A stretch of DNA of 12,409 nucleotides from Bacteroides sp. (lineage in GTDB: Bacteria > Bacteroidota > Bacteroidia > Bacteroidales > Muribaculaceae). Positions 1-7,704 of this stretch are shown here, in pieces. Location of the stretch: positions 1 to 12,409 of the forward strand of contig JAAVDT010000043.1 of the NCBI GenBank assembly GCA_014801655.1. Direction: 5' to 3'. The position numbers and the translations under genes were made by a program. The notes under the pieces are model-generated. The model was not told the origin of the DNA. It saw nothing but the letters and a program-made list of their open reading frames with translations, and searched no databases. Every line of letters starts with the position of its first letter. Position 1 is the first letter of the stretch.

Positions 1-54
1 CATTTCTTCCGGTAGCAGACATTCTGCCAGCTCTATGTATGGGTTCTTCTCCAT
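1..54 (-). CDS. ISAon1-type transposase N-terminal ORF, 5' fragment (runs off window)
   Basis: Only the first 18 codons are inside the window, starting MEKNPYIELAECLLPEEM. From memory, this opening (basic-P-YIELA-LLPE) matches the small N-terminal protein of ISAon1-like elements of Bacteroidota, in which a short N-terminal ORF precedes the DDE transposase ORF; no search was run. The ATG at 54 is preferred because a TAnnTTTG -7 box lies about 20 bases upstream. The rest of the element, including the transposase itself, would lie beyond position 1. The outer end of the IS must fall somewhere to the right of about position 80, but I cannot place its terminal inverted repeat because the other end is not visible. 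Confidence 0.6.
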   Translation of the reverse strand, partial: MEKNPYIELAECLLPEEM

Positions 55-233
55 TGCAAACTATTTTTTTTGCAAAGATAAGAAGTTCTAGCTAAACACA
101 GCTTTTTTACTATGCGCCTGATGCAGGGCTTGGTGTCGGCCTGCGCCGATGCAAATCCGGCTGCTAAAACGAGGCTGACAATGGTGGTGGCTTTGTTGAA
201 GAACATAGCTAAACTTCTTCGTCGCAGGGTCAT
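33..233 (-). pseudogene. Signal-peptide-coding ORF running into the IS; possible interrupted secreted-protein gene
   Basis: From an ATG at 233 (MTLRRRSL) or 206 (MFFNKATT) the frame encodes a textbook type I signal peptide: a basic start, a hydrophobic stretch (TIVSLVLAAGF) and an ASA-QA cleavage site, followed by ADTKPCIRR. The frame then passes through AT-rich sequence holding the transposase promoter, overlaps the transposase start in another frame, and stops at 33-35. The best reading is that the 5' end of a secreted-protein gene was cut by insertion of the IS, leaving a signal peptide plus a few mature residues. The junction is not resolved, so an intact tiny secreted peptide, or chance coding capacity, remains possible. 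A candidate promoter sits at 359-366. Confidence 0.4.
73..80 (-). promoter_or_regulatory. -7 box for the IS ORF
   Basis: The minus strand reads TATCTTTG, a perfect match to the Bacteroidota TAnnTTTG -7 consensus. It would start a transcript with a leader of roughly 10-15 bases before the ATG at 54. No clear TTG-type -33 element is seen upstream. Confidence 0.5.
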
Positions 234-650
234 CCTCTTTGACAATAAAGAGTTAAAAAAACAGAATGCGTGATGACCGTACCGTCTGCTCGCTCCATGC
301 TTTGAGGCCTTCGCAATGCCCGAATTAGTAGAACGAGCAAACACGCAGAGGCCTCACGCAAATATATGCATTGATACAATGGCAACCATCAGTGCTCACG
401 CACCAATTGCCGCAAAATATATAATACATATCCACAAGGCATCTACCGTCTGCTTCCTTCTTGACTAATTCTGAAAGTTGCGAAGTTTCAAAGCATCAAG
501 AAAAAGCGTCTCAGTAAACGCAATCCAAAATGTGTGTTATTTCCCGCCTCACATAACCCCCGAGGGGCCTCTGCTAAGCGAAAAATTTTGCGCTAAATTA
601 GTAATTCTTTTCTCCCCAACAAAATTTTTCCAAATTTTTTAGTTTAAAAA
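234..650. other. Gene-free AT-rich stretch
   Basis: Apart from the candidate promoter at 359-366 I see no convincing gene, RNA gene or repeat here. The open frames are short, have no recognisable start context and resemble nothing I know. It probably held upstream or leader sequence of the truncated secreted-protein gene. Confidence 0.4.
359..366 (-). promoter_or_regulatory. Candidate promoter for the signal-peptide ORF
   Basis: The minus strand reads TATATTTG, matching TAnnTTTG, with a GGTTG (-33-like TTG at plus positions 383-385) 16 bases upstream. The leader to the ATG at 233 would be about 120 bases. The match is good, but no expression evidence is visible. Confidence 0.35.
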
Positions 651-689
651 TAGAGTTTAGAGTGCGAATAGAGTATAGAGAATAGAGTG
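651..689. repeat. CTCTNNN heptamer array (copy 1, outer)
   Basis: Read on the minus strand, 7-bp units run CTCTATT, CTCTATA, CTCTATT, a short CGCA break, CTCTAAA, then a partial CTCTA. It lies directly against the start of module A. Comparable arrays occur at 826-847, 9453-9494 and 9706-9754. Confidence 0.7.
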
Positions 690-825
690 TATACACCCCC
701 AAAAACACCGCCTCTACGAGGCTCGTAGCATATAGCTTGCTCTCGACCTACCCCCAGGCTCCGAGTCCCTACGGGCCTCTACGCCTGGGGTTAGTAGTGA
801 CCGGCGCACCTCCGGCGCGCCCTCC
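690..825 (+). repeat. Module A of the interspersed repeat, copy 1
   Basis: This segment is nearly the same as 9315-9450 in the same orientation, starting at TATACACCCCC and ending at GGCGCGCC. It is rich in short hairpins: GCCTC-TAC-GAGGC, an 8-bp stem CCCCAGGC (752-759) with GCCTGGGG (783-790), and GGCGC pairing with GCGCC near its end. An open frame crosses it on the plus strand in both copies, but I see no start signal and regard it as structured non-coding repeat. Confidence 0.7.
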
Positions 826-847
826 ACTCTAAACTCTGAACTCTATC
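826..847. repeat. CTCTNNN heptamers between modules A and B (copy 1)
   Basis: Units CTCTAAA, CTCTGAA and CTCTATC join module A to module B. The matching joint of the other A-B copy at 9453-9494 has more units, so array length differs between copies. Confidence 0.65.
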
Positions 848-853
848 CTCCCT

Positions 854-1038
854 CAGGGTTCCGCGAGTTCTTGCCCGGAGAGCGAAGCGAATCCCTGCGC
901 GTTCATTTTCAAGCGAATAAGAATTAAAAAAGTTCCGTGTCGTTCCGCTCCGTTCAGTAATTGAGGCGCCAGCCGACAATAAAGTTCCGTAGGCTTTCAA
1001 ATCCCTAAGTTCCAATTCCTAAGGCCGCAGGCAAGGAT
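854..1038 (+). repeat. Module B (GTTCCG-rich repeat), copy 1
   Basis: About 185 bp, with one direct copy at 9497-9685 and one inverted copy at 9027-9223. It contains GTTCCG at 858, 932, 942 and 984, and GTTCAG at 952, so the 10, 10 and 32 base spacings seen in the other copies are kept. On the minus strand all three copies keep a short frame encoding DLKAYGT(F/L)LSA and ITERSGTTRN-like residues. It is most likely an interspersed intergenic repeat rather than a gene. Confidence 0.75.
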
Positions 1039-1081
1039 CCCTGCTTTCCTATGCTGCGCTTCTTTTCTCTTTACATAATGC

Positions 1082-1112
1082 AAAAGGGGACGCGCGCAGC
1101 GCGTCCCCTTTT
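1082..1112. terminator. Bidirectional rho-independent terminator after the GLUG protein gene
   Basis: A perfect 14-bp stem (AAAAGGGGACGCGC paired with GCGCGTCCCCTTTT) closes a 3-base loop, with T-runs on both sides. It lies 25 bases past the stop codon of the large minus-strand gene and should end its transcript. The longer T-run on the plus strand means it could also stop transcription coming from the repeat side. Confidence 0.85.
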
Positions 1113-1136
1113 TTATCCGGAAAGAAATTCTCCGAT

Positions 1137-4100
1137 TTAGAGAATCAGTTTGGTAGCTTTGCCATTGATCACACGGATGTAGATGCGGCCCTTGACAGGC
1201 TCAAGCACGCGCACACCGTTAAGATCATAATAGACAGCATCGCCATCAGCGTTATCAGACTCAATGTCGCTGATGCCCGAAAGGAAATCAGCCATGAAAG
1301 TAAACGACCGAGAATAGTCGCCGCGGGTAGCCGTCAGCGTAACCTCACCATTGATTGTTTCATGAATATTCACCTCATTGCCATCGACAGTCACATTGTG
1401 TGAGCTGCTCCAGTCAATGCTTCCGGGGTTACCGATCACAAGCGTATTAGCAACCGTAGAAGCACCATTGACAGGCTTCAGAGTGCCGTCGGTGTTGTCA
1501 AACAGGCAGATACTGTTGAGAAGCGCATAGTCATCGCCGGCCTGCGACTTCACAACAGGCAGACAGTAGAGATTACGCACCCAGTTCGAACCGATCGAAG
1601 CACCGTTTTCCGAAACGAGCTCCTGAGTGGTCAGAGCCTTGCCGATTGCCGACACACCTGCTTCGTTTCCGTCGACATCGCTGAAATAGAACGAGCCGTC
1701 AGAGAGATTGTACGATTCATTCCAGTTGGCAGCCATGCCGATGAGATGACCGACCTCGCCCGTAGCGACAGTCGATGAGAGCGCACCCGCATTGTAGCAG
1801 TTCAGCACCTGAGTGCCGCAAGCCGTAAGCGACGAACCCTTTGTGGGCTGGCCGGCGATACCGCCAACGTAGGTTGCACCTGAAACCTGTCCCAGATTAT
1901 AGCAGTAGCTGTAAGAACCCTGTGCACGGCCTGCAATACCGCCGGCAGCGATGCCGGAGTTAACGGCAGTGTAAGCGCCGGTAGCGGTGCCGGTGGCAGT
2001 GATTGTGCCGGCATTCCAGCAGTTGGTTACAGAGGTGGATACGATTGTTGCACCGCCCAGAATACCGCCGACGCTGTTGAGAGCGGTGACGGGAGCGAGG
2101 TTGTAGCAATCGGTGATGGTCGTATAGCCGGCAACCGCGCCGGAGATACCGCCCGCAGTGTGGGTCGACGAGATGATGGCGCCCTCATTGCGGCAGCCGG
2201 AGATAATCACCGTTGCCGAAGTGCCGGGATTGGCCTTATAGAAACCGGTGATGCCGCCGACATTCTGGCAAGCCACCGACGAAACGGTGCCGGTATTATA
2301 GCAGTCCATAATCTTCGAGCCGGCATTGTAGTTGGCGAAGAGGCCTGCGGTGCCCGAAGAAGCGACGTTGGCAGTGGCAATCGATCTGATGTTGCCGCTG
2401 TTGAAGCAGTCAGAAGCTTCGATTGCAGTGCCGCCCACGGTCGTTGCCGAGTTGCCGGTCAGACCGCCCAGATGAGCCGAGCCTGTGATGTCGCCTGTGT
2501 TGTAACATTCAAGCAGAGTGAAGGAGCGGCCGCTTGTGGCGCGCAGGTTTGCGATGATACCGGCAATGCCGTTTGACTTGTTGGAGCCGGTGAGCGCACC
2601 GGTGTTGTAGCAACCGGCGAAAATGTTGGGGTTTGACTGCGCCACGATACCGCCCATGTAAGTATTGGCAGTGGTGGTCGTGGTGGTCAGGTCGCCCTCA
2701 TTGGAGCAGAGAAGGAAATCAACACCTGCGGCGGCGTCAACGCAGATACCTGCAACGCCGGTGCCGCGCGAATTGATATTGCCGAGGTTGTGGCAGTCGG
2801 TCAGCGACGCACCGGCGTAGGCATAGACAGTGATGCCGGCAATGTTGTTGAGAGCGGCAGTGCTGGTCATTTCAACGTCAGTGGTCACATTTTCAATCTT
2901 GCCGTAGAGCTTGCCTGCAACAACAGAAATGTAGCCGCCGGTCTGCGAAGTGAACTTACCCTCGAATGTCACATTCTTGATCACGCCTGTGGCGGTAACA
3001 GTGTTGAACATCGCGGGATAAGATGCGGTGGTCACATTTTCGAAGCCTTTGACAGTGTGGTCGCGGCCATCGAATGTGCCTGCCCAGGGATTTGCATCGG
3101 AGGGAGAGAGAGCCTTGATTTCGCCGCCCTCAAAGTCGATATCGTCGGAGAGCACCACATAGACTCCTTCGGTGTTGAAGAGCATCATCTGCATCCAGTC
3201 GGCGAGCTCGTTCCATTTCTGAGCTGAGGGAATGACGAGCGGATTCTCGGCAGTGCCTTCACCCTCAACGGGGCAACCTGGCTTCGACGAAAGGGCGATT
3301 GACTTGGTGTAGTCGCCATAAGTGGCGGTCAGGGTGTCGGTCATTTCAGCCTCTACATCAGTCGGAGCGAGGAGCTGAGAGCCGGAGATTGTAAATTCAG
3401 AGCCATTGGCGAGCGACCATGCGAGGTTCTGCACCTCGGCAAGGGCCGATGCGCCGTGGAGGTTGGCGCGCGTGTTGCCGGCAGGCATTGCCACAACCAT
3501 GCGGCGATAAGCCTCCAGCGAAGGCTCGTCGGCGAATGCGGCAAGCACGGGATACATACCCGCCTTGAAGTCCCAGACATCAGCATCGAGATCGGCGAGA
3601 GCCTGACCGGAGGTCATAGTGGCGGTTTCAGCCGCGATAAGGCCTTCGGCAGCCTTGATGCCCACCGAACCTGAGCCGACAATCTGAGTGTCGAAGTAGT
3701 TAGCACCCGAGCCTTCGGGAATCGAAGCGTTTGTGCCGAAATCGCCGGCAAAACCGCCCATGGTGGTGATTTTCTCTTTGGCTGTGCCGACAGTGCCGTA
3801 GGACACGGCGCCGACAGTAGGTTTCTTTGAGAGCCAGTTGCCGCAGATGCCGCCTGCATTGTGGGTGTAGGCATAGACCGGACCGGCGTTGAGAACATTG
3901 AGCAGCGTGCCGTCGCTCATCGAGCCGACGATACCGCCCACGTTGCCCATGGTAGTTGCGCCGGGGTTGACGGTCTTGTTAGTGATGATTGCCGAAGCCA
4001 CCGCACCGGTGTTGGCGCAGTTTTCAATGTCGCCCTTGTTGGTGCCGACAATACCGCCGGCAGTAGCACCGCCCGAGGTCACGTCGCCCGCATTGAAGCA

Positions 4101-7100
4101 GTTGATGATCTTGGCACCGGCCTCAGCGGCAGCGGCCATCGAACCGGCATTGCCGTTGTAGACGCTGACAGAAGCGTAGTTGCGCACATTTTCGATTGAG
4201 CCCTTACACTGAGCTACGGCGATTGCACCATAGCTGTAGCGTTCGTCGGAGCAGTCGGCGGCGAAGTTGATGTTTTTCAGAACACCGTCAACGTCGAGTC
4301 GGCCGATGAAGGCCTGATATTGAACGGATGCGGTGGAGTTGACAGTGCCAAGACCGTTGGGGTCGTCGACCGGAGATTTGCCATCCTGCCAGGTGACACC
4401 ATGGAGTTTCATGTTGTGGATAGTGTGACCTCCGCCATCGAAGATGCCACTGAACACGAGGCTTGCATTGACAGGCTGGGCCACGGCGATGCCTTGGAAT
4501 TCGGTTTCACCGTCGAGGTCAATGTCGTTGGTCATCAGGAAGTGGATGCCATGGAAGGAGTTGTTGACTGTCACCAGCGAAGCGAGCAGCTTGAGGTCTT
4601 CCCGGTCGCGGATGAGCATCGGGCTCTCTTCGGTGCCGAGGCCTTCGAGACCGTTGCCGGTGATTTGAAGGCGAACGGGGTAGATAACCGAGCCGTTGGA
4701 CACCATGAGGTAGTCAATGCCGTTTTCGGTGCCGATTTCGAGGGTATTGCCATTGAGATTGCAATAGCCGCCCTTGGTGGCGAGGTCGCCGTCGGCGAGG
4801 AGATAGAAGTGAGTGTCGCCCTGTGGATTGAGGGTGGCGTTGGCGCGCACACGGTTGGCGGTGCTGCCCTCGGCAAATTCAATCGAAGAGGCAGCCATCA
4901 GCGCGGCCTGATTGCTGTCGAGGCCTTTCAGACGGGGGAACATTCCCTTTGTGGCTGTCCAGTCGGCCGAAGCAAAGCCTGCGGGGAGCGAGCCGGAGGT
5001 CAGGGTTGAGGTGTTGGTGCGGCAGCTTGCTGCGCCGAAGTCAGTGAGGTCGCTATTAAAATATGTGTCGGTGATGGTCACCATATCCTCAAGCGAGCTG
5101 ATGCCTTCAGAAGCCACGAACGAACCGACCACTTCGCGAAGCTGAGTCTTGTTGTCGAGGCCGGTGATGTAGGCAATCACCTGAGCGGTCGAGTAGCAGG
5201 AGTTGATGGTTGCCTTTGCGGTTGCCCCGGAGAGGATGTCGGTGGTGGCGTGATAAGCCGCACCTGCAAGACCACCGGCAAACTGAGTGTTGTTGCCCTG
5301 AACGGCACCGGCAGCGTAGCAGTTGGTCATGTTGCCGGCAAGCATACCTGCGACACCGCCTACATATGATTTGTAATCCTCGACAACGAAGTTGCCGACG
5401 GCGAAGCAGCCGGAGATGCTACTGTTCTGCACCGCACCACACACACCGCCAACAACGTTGGTGGCAGCCGCACCGTTGACCTTATATGTGCCGTCGATGG
5501 TGCCGGAGAAGTAGCTGTCGGAGAGGGTTGCCCAATAGAGGTTGCCGACAACGCCGCCGGCGAGGTTGCCCTGCTCGCTTGTGCCCCACACTGCGATGTT
5601 GGTGTTGGTCACCCGGCAGTTTGATATATGCGAGAGTGCGAGAGCGTTGTTTTCAACATAGGCGGTCAGCTCGCCCACAGCACCGCCGACGAAGCCGCCG
5701 AGACCGTAGAGCACAACGTTGTTGACCGAGCAGTTTTTCACTTCACCCTCGAAGAGACCGGCAATGGCGCCGGTGCCGGTGTTGGTGTTGAGAATATCGG
5801 CTTCAGCGACGTGGCAGTTGTCGATGGTGCCGTGACCTGTGCCGACGATTGCGCCGGTGTAGGCGTTGGTGGTGAGCTCGGCGTTTTCAACCGTGAGGTT
5901 TTTAATCACGGCGTTGCCGCCGATTACACCAAACACGCCGCCATAGTTGAGATGGCTCTTGAACGACTGCTTGAGGTTTTTGATTTTGTGGCCGTTTCCG
6001 TCGAAGATGCCTGCAAAGGTGTGATACTGCTCTGCGCCGACCGGGGTGAAGGGCACGTTTTGGAGGTCGAGGTCTGCTTCCAGACGGAAGTAGGTGTCGG
6101 CATAGACCATGACTGTTGACTCGCCCGGAGGGCAGGTGGTCTTGTTGACAATCGATGCGAGCGCATTGAGGTTGTCGACGGTCTTGATCAGATAAGGCTC
6201 GGCAGCGGTGCCCTTGCCTTCGAAGTTGGCGTCGAAGTCGGTCGGGTAGCTGATTTCGCCCTCGTTAAGAATGAGGTGCCCCTCGGAGTTAATGTCGAGG
6301 GTGCCGATGCCTTCGGCGAGGAGCGCCCAGTTGCCCCACGAAATCGAGGTGTTGTTGTCGGCGGCAGCAGGCTTTGAGTTAAGGCCGAATGAATAGTAGG
6401 TGATTGAGCCGGTGGTTTCATTGTACTGGAAGTCACACACCGGACGGAGTTCGAGCAGGTAGCCGCGGAAGGGATAGTATTCCAGGGGCACGTAGGGCAC
6501 CGACATCGTGCGGTCGCCTCCGAGAGTAGCCTCAGTGACAAGGCCGGCGTTGGCGATATTGGTGATTTCAAGAGTGTTGACACCGGTCTGTTCGACCAAC
6601 ACATCGTAGGAGTAGATCAGATCGGGCTGCGCATAGGTCTTGAACTCGATTTTGGCATTGGCCGGACGCAGGCGGGTGTTGTAGTTGGCAAAGATATACT
6701 GGTCTTTGTAGGTGCCTTCGTCGATGTAGAGCGCCCAGGGAGAGGTGAGCGAGATTGAGCCGTCGGCGGCTATGGTGGCGGTGATAGGTTCATCGCGCAG
6801 CGGTGCGCCGGTGATGGTTTTCACGAGCGAAACCGGGCCGAAAGTATCGTCGGTGTAGACATACTGCGAGGGAATCGAGATTGTGGAGGTTGCAACATCG
6901 ACGGTTGCTTTGACCACGAGGTAATCGGGGGTGTACTGGTTTGACCAGAAGCGTTCGATGACGATTGAATTTTCATCCTCGCCAAGGGTGATTTTGGTGG
7001 CGTTGCCACTGTCGCCCGCACTGCCGACAAGGCTGACGGAGGTCTGCACATAGCTGCCGACGAGGTCGGCGGCCGAGTTCAGAACAGCCGCGCGGCTCGG

Positions 7101-7430
7101 CGCAGCCATCACCGACATGATTGAGTCGGAGAGCGAAAGGGGTTGATTCATCACCTTCATCGAAGTGCCATTGACGGCATAGGGTGTTTTGGCAAGCAAT
7201 TTTGCCATCATCGGAGCGTCTACGCGATCCAATGGCATCATAGCAGGCACCTCGGAGAGATCCGTGGCGGAGGCGCTGATGGCGAGCGGAGCTTGCGCTG
7301 ATGTAGCAGGCATGGTGGCGGGAGCAGACTCCTGAGCCTTCGTGTCGGGACGCGAAGGCATCGTCACCAGGCCGGAAGCCAGAGCTGTGAGCCCGGCCAA
7401 CGCAAGCGCTGAAATGAAGTACTTTTTCAT
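1137..7430 (-). CDS. Giant secreted GLUG-repeat beta-helix protein (2097 aa)
   Basis: The ATG at 7430 (MKKYFISALALAG) gives a clean signal peptide with no lipobox cysteine; a TTG two codons upstream is a less likely start. Residues about 100-400 form an N-terminal region of unknown fold. Three similar modules then open near residues 405, 929 and 1388 with a G-x-GT-x-E-x-P motif, an (L/I)xxDIDL-type strand and F(D)G-x-x-H-(K/T)-(I/V), followed by many GLUG-type repeats such as GGIxG...CYNxG, as expected for a right-handed beta-helix. Each module is followed by an Ig-like segment (near 847-923, 1320-1380 and 1977-2046); the last two carry TATxGDYxxS. The last 40 residues contain YDLNGVRV and a basic end, like C-terminal sorting or anchoring tails of Bacteroidales secreted proteins. 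GLUG proteins are often surface adhesins or surface-exposed, but the ligand is unknown. It appears to be a single-gene unit ending at a strong terminator. Confidence 0.9.
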   Translation of the reverse strand: MKKYFISALALAGLTALASGLVTMPSRPDTKAQESAPATMPATSAQAPLAISASATDLSEVPAMMPLDRVDAPMMAKLLAKTPYAVNGTSMKVMNQPLSLSDSIMSVMAAPSRAAVLNSAADLVGSYVQTSVSLVGSAGDSGNATKITLGEDENSIVIERFWSNQYTPDYLVVKATVDVATSTISIPSQYVYTDDTFGPVSLVKTITGAPLRDEPITATIAADGSISLTSPWALYIDEGTYKDQYIFANYNTRLRPANAKIEFKTYAQPDLIYSYDVLVEQTGVNTLEITNIANAGLVTEATLGGDRTMSVPYVPLEYYPFRGYLLELRPVCDFQYNETTGSITYYSFGLNSKPAAADNNTSISWGNWALLAEGIGTLDINSEGHLILNEGEISYPTDFDANFEGKGTAAEPYLIKTVDNLNALASIVNKTTCPPGESTVMVYADTYFRLEADLDLQNVPFTPVGAEQYHTFAGIFDGNGHKIKNLKQSFKSHLNYGGVFGVIGGNAVIKNLTVENAELTTNAYTGAIVGTGHGTIDNCHVAEADILNTNTGTGAIAGLFEGEVKNCSVNNVVLYGLGGFVGGAVGELTAYVENNALALSHISNCRVTNTNIAVWGTSEQGNLAGGVVGNLYWATLSDSYFSGTIDGTYKVNGAAATNVVGGVCGAVQNSSISGCFAVGNFVVEDYKSYVGGVAGMLAGNMTNCYAAGAVQGNNTQFAGGLAGAAYHATTDILSGATAKATINSCYSTAQVIAYITGLDNKTQLREVVGSFVASEGISSLEDMVTITDTYFNSDLTDFGAASCRTNTSTLTSGSLPAGFASADWTATKGMFPRLKGLDSNQAALMAASSIEFAEGSTANRVRANATLNPQGDTHFYLLADGDLATKGGYCNLNGNTLEIGTENGIDYLMVSNGSVIYPVRLQITGNGLEGLGTEESPMLIRDREDLKLLASLVTVNNSFHGIHFLMTNDIDLDGETEFQGIAVAQPVNASLVFSGIFDGGGHTIHNMKLHGVTWQDGKSPVDDPNGLGTVNSTASVQYQAFIGRLDVDGVLKNINFAADCSDERYSYGAIAVAQCKGSIENVRNYASVSVYNGNAGSMAAAAEAGAKIINCFNAGDVTSGGATAGGIVGTNKGDIENCANTGAVASAIITNKTVNPGATTMGNVGGIVGSMSDGTLLNVLNAGPVYAYTHNAGGICGNWLSKKPTVGAVSYGTVGTAKEKITTMGGFAGDFGTNASIPEGSGANYFDTQIVGSGSVGIKAAEGLIAAETATMTSGQALADLDADVWDFKAGMYPVLAAFADEPSLEAYRRMVVAMPAGNTRANLHGASALAEVQNLAWSLANGSEFTISGSQLLAPTDVEAEMTDTLTATYGDYTKSIALSSKPGCPVEGEGTAENPLVIPSAQKWNELADWMQMMLFNTEGVYVVLSDDIDFEGGEIKALSPSDANPWAGTFDGRDHTVKGFENVTTASYPAMFNTVTATGVIKNVTFEGKFTSQTGGYISVVAGKLYGKIENVTTDVEMTSTAALNNIAGITVYAYAGASLTDCHNLGNINSRGTGVAGICVDAAAGVDFLLCSNEGDLTTTTTTANTYMGGIVAQSNPNIFAGCYNTGALTGSNKSNGIAGIIANLRATSGRSFTLLECYNTGDITGSAHLGGLTGNSATTVGGTAIEASDCFNSGNIRSIATANVASSGTAGLFANYNAGSKIMDCYNTGTVSSVACQNVGGITGFYKANPGTSATVIISGCRNEGAIISSTHTAGGISGAVAGYTTITDCYNLAPVTALNSVGGILGGATIVSTSVTNCWNAGTITATGTATGAYTAVNSGIAAGGIAGRAQGSYSYCYNLGQVSGATYVGGIAGQPTKGSSLTACGTQVLNCYNAGALSSTVATGEVGHLIGMAANWNESYNLSDGSFYFSDVDGNEAGVSAIGKALTTQELVSENGASIGSNWVRNLYCLPVVKSQAGDDYALLNSICLFDNTDGTLKPVNGASTVANTLVIGNPGSIDWSSSHNVTVDGNEVNIHETINGEVTLTATRGDYSRSFTFMADFLSGISDIESDNADGDAVYYDLNGVRVLEPVKGRIYIRVINGKATKLIL

Positions 7431-7562
7431 TTGCAATAACTATTGGTGAAAATAAATGTTCTATGACTGTCTCAGTCTGATTTTAACGTGTGTTTCTTAT
7501 TAAACAAACCGAAGAAACGCTAAAATGATTTGGATTCGAATTTTAATTCAAAATTCAAATCG

Positions 7563-7570
7563 CAAAATTA
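7563..7570 (-). promoter_or_regulatory. Candidate -7 box for the GLUG protein gene
   Basis: The minus strand reads TAATTTTG, fitting TAnnTTTG, within a 274-bp AT-rich gap between the hydrolase stop and the GLUG gene start. It implies a leader of about 125 bases. A properly spaced TTG -33 element is not obvious, so this is tentative. Confidence 0.35.
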
Positions 7571-7704
7571 CTAATAATTTGACAATCTTTTGCTAATTTT
7601 CGCTAATAATCTGCTACCATAGTTGCATTAATATGCGATTTTTGGCACTTTTTTCTTCGATTTTGCTCACTGTTTGCCGGAATTTATTAAAACATAGCGG
7701 TTTA

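Noticed and set aside
791-1015. 74-residue minus-strand frame and the 96/98-residue frames at 9287-9690 as real genes
   Set aside because: They lie wholly in interspersed repeat modules and cross module borders and heptamers; only the short common core frame deserves a second look.
4320-5009. 229-residue plus-strand open frame, and other plus-strand frames within 1137-7430
   Set aside because: They lie opposite the GLUG protein gene, have low-complexity compositions expected from the antisense of a GC-biased repeat gene, and lack promoters or recognisable motifs.
7431-7436. TTG start two codons upstream of the GLUG protein ATG
   Set aside because: The ATG at 7430 gives MKKYF, a typical signal peptide start; the upstream codons add nothing.
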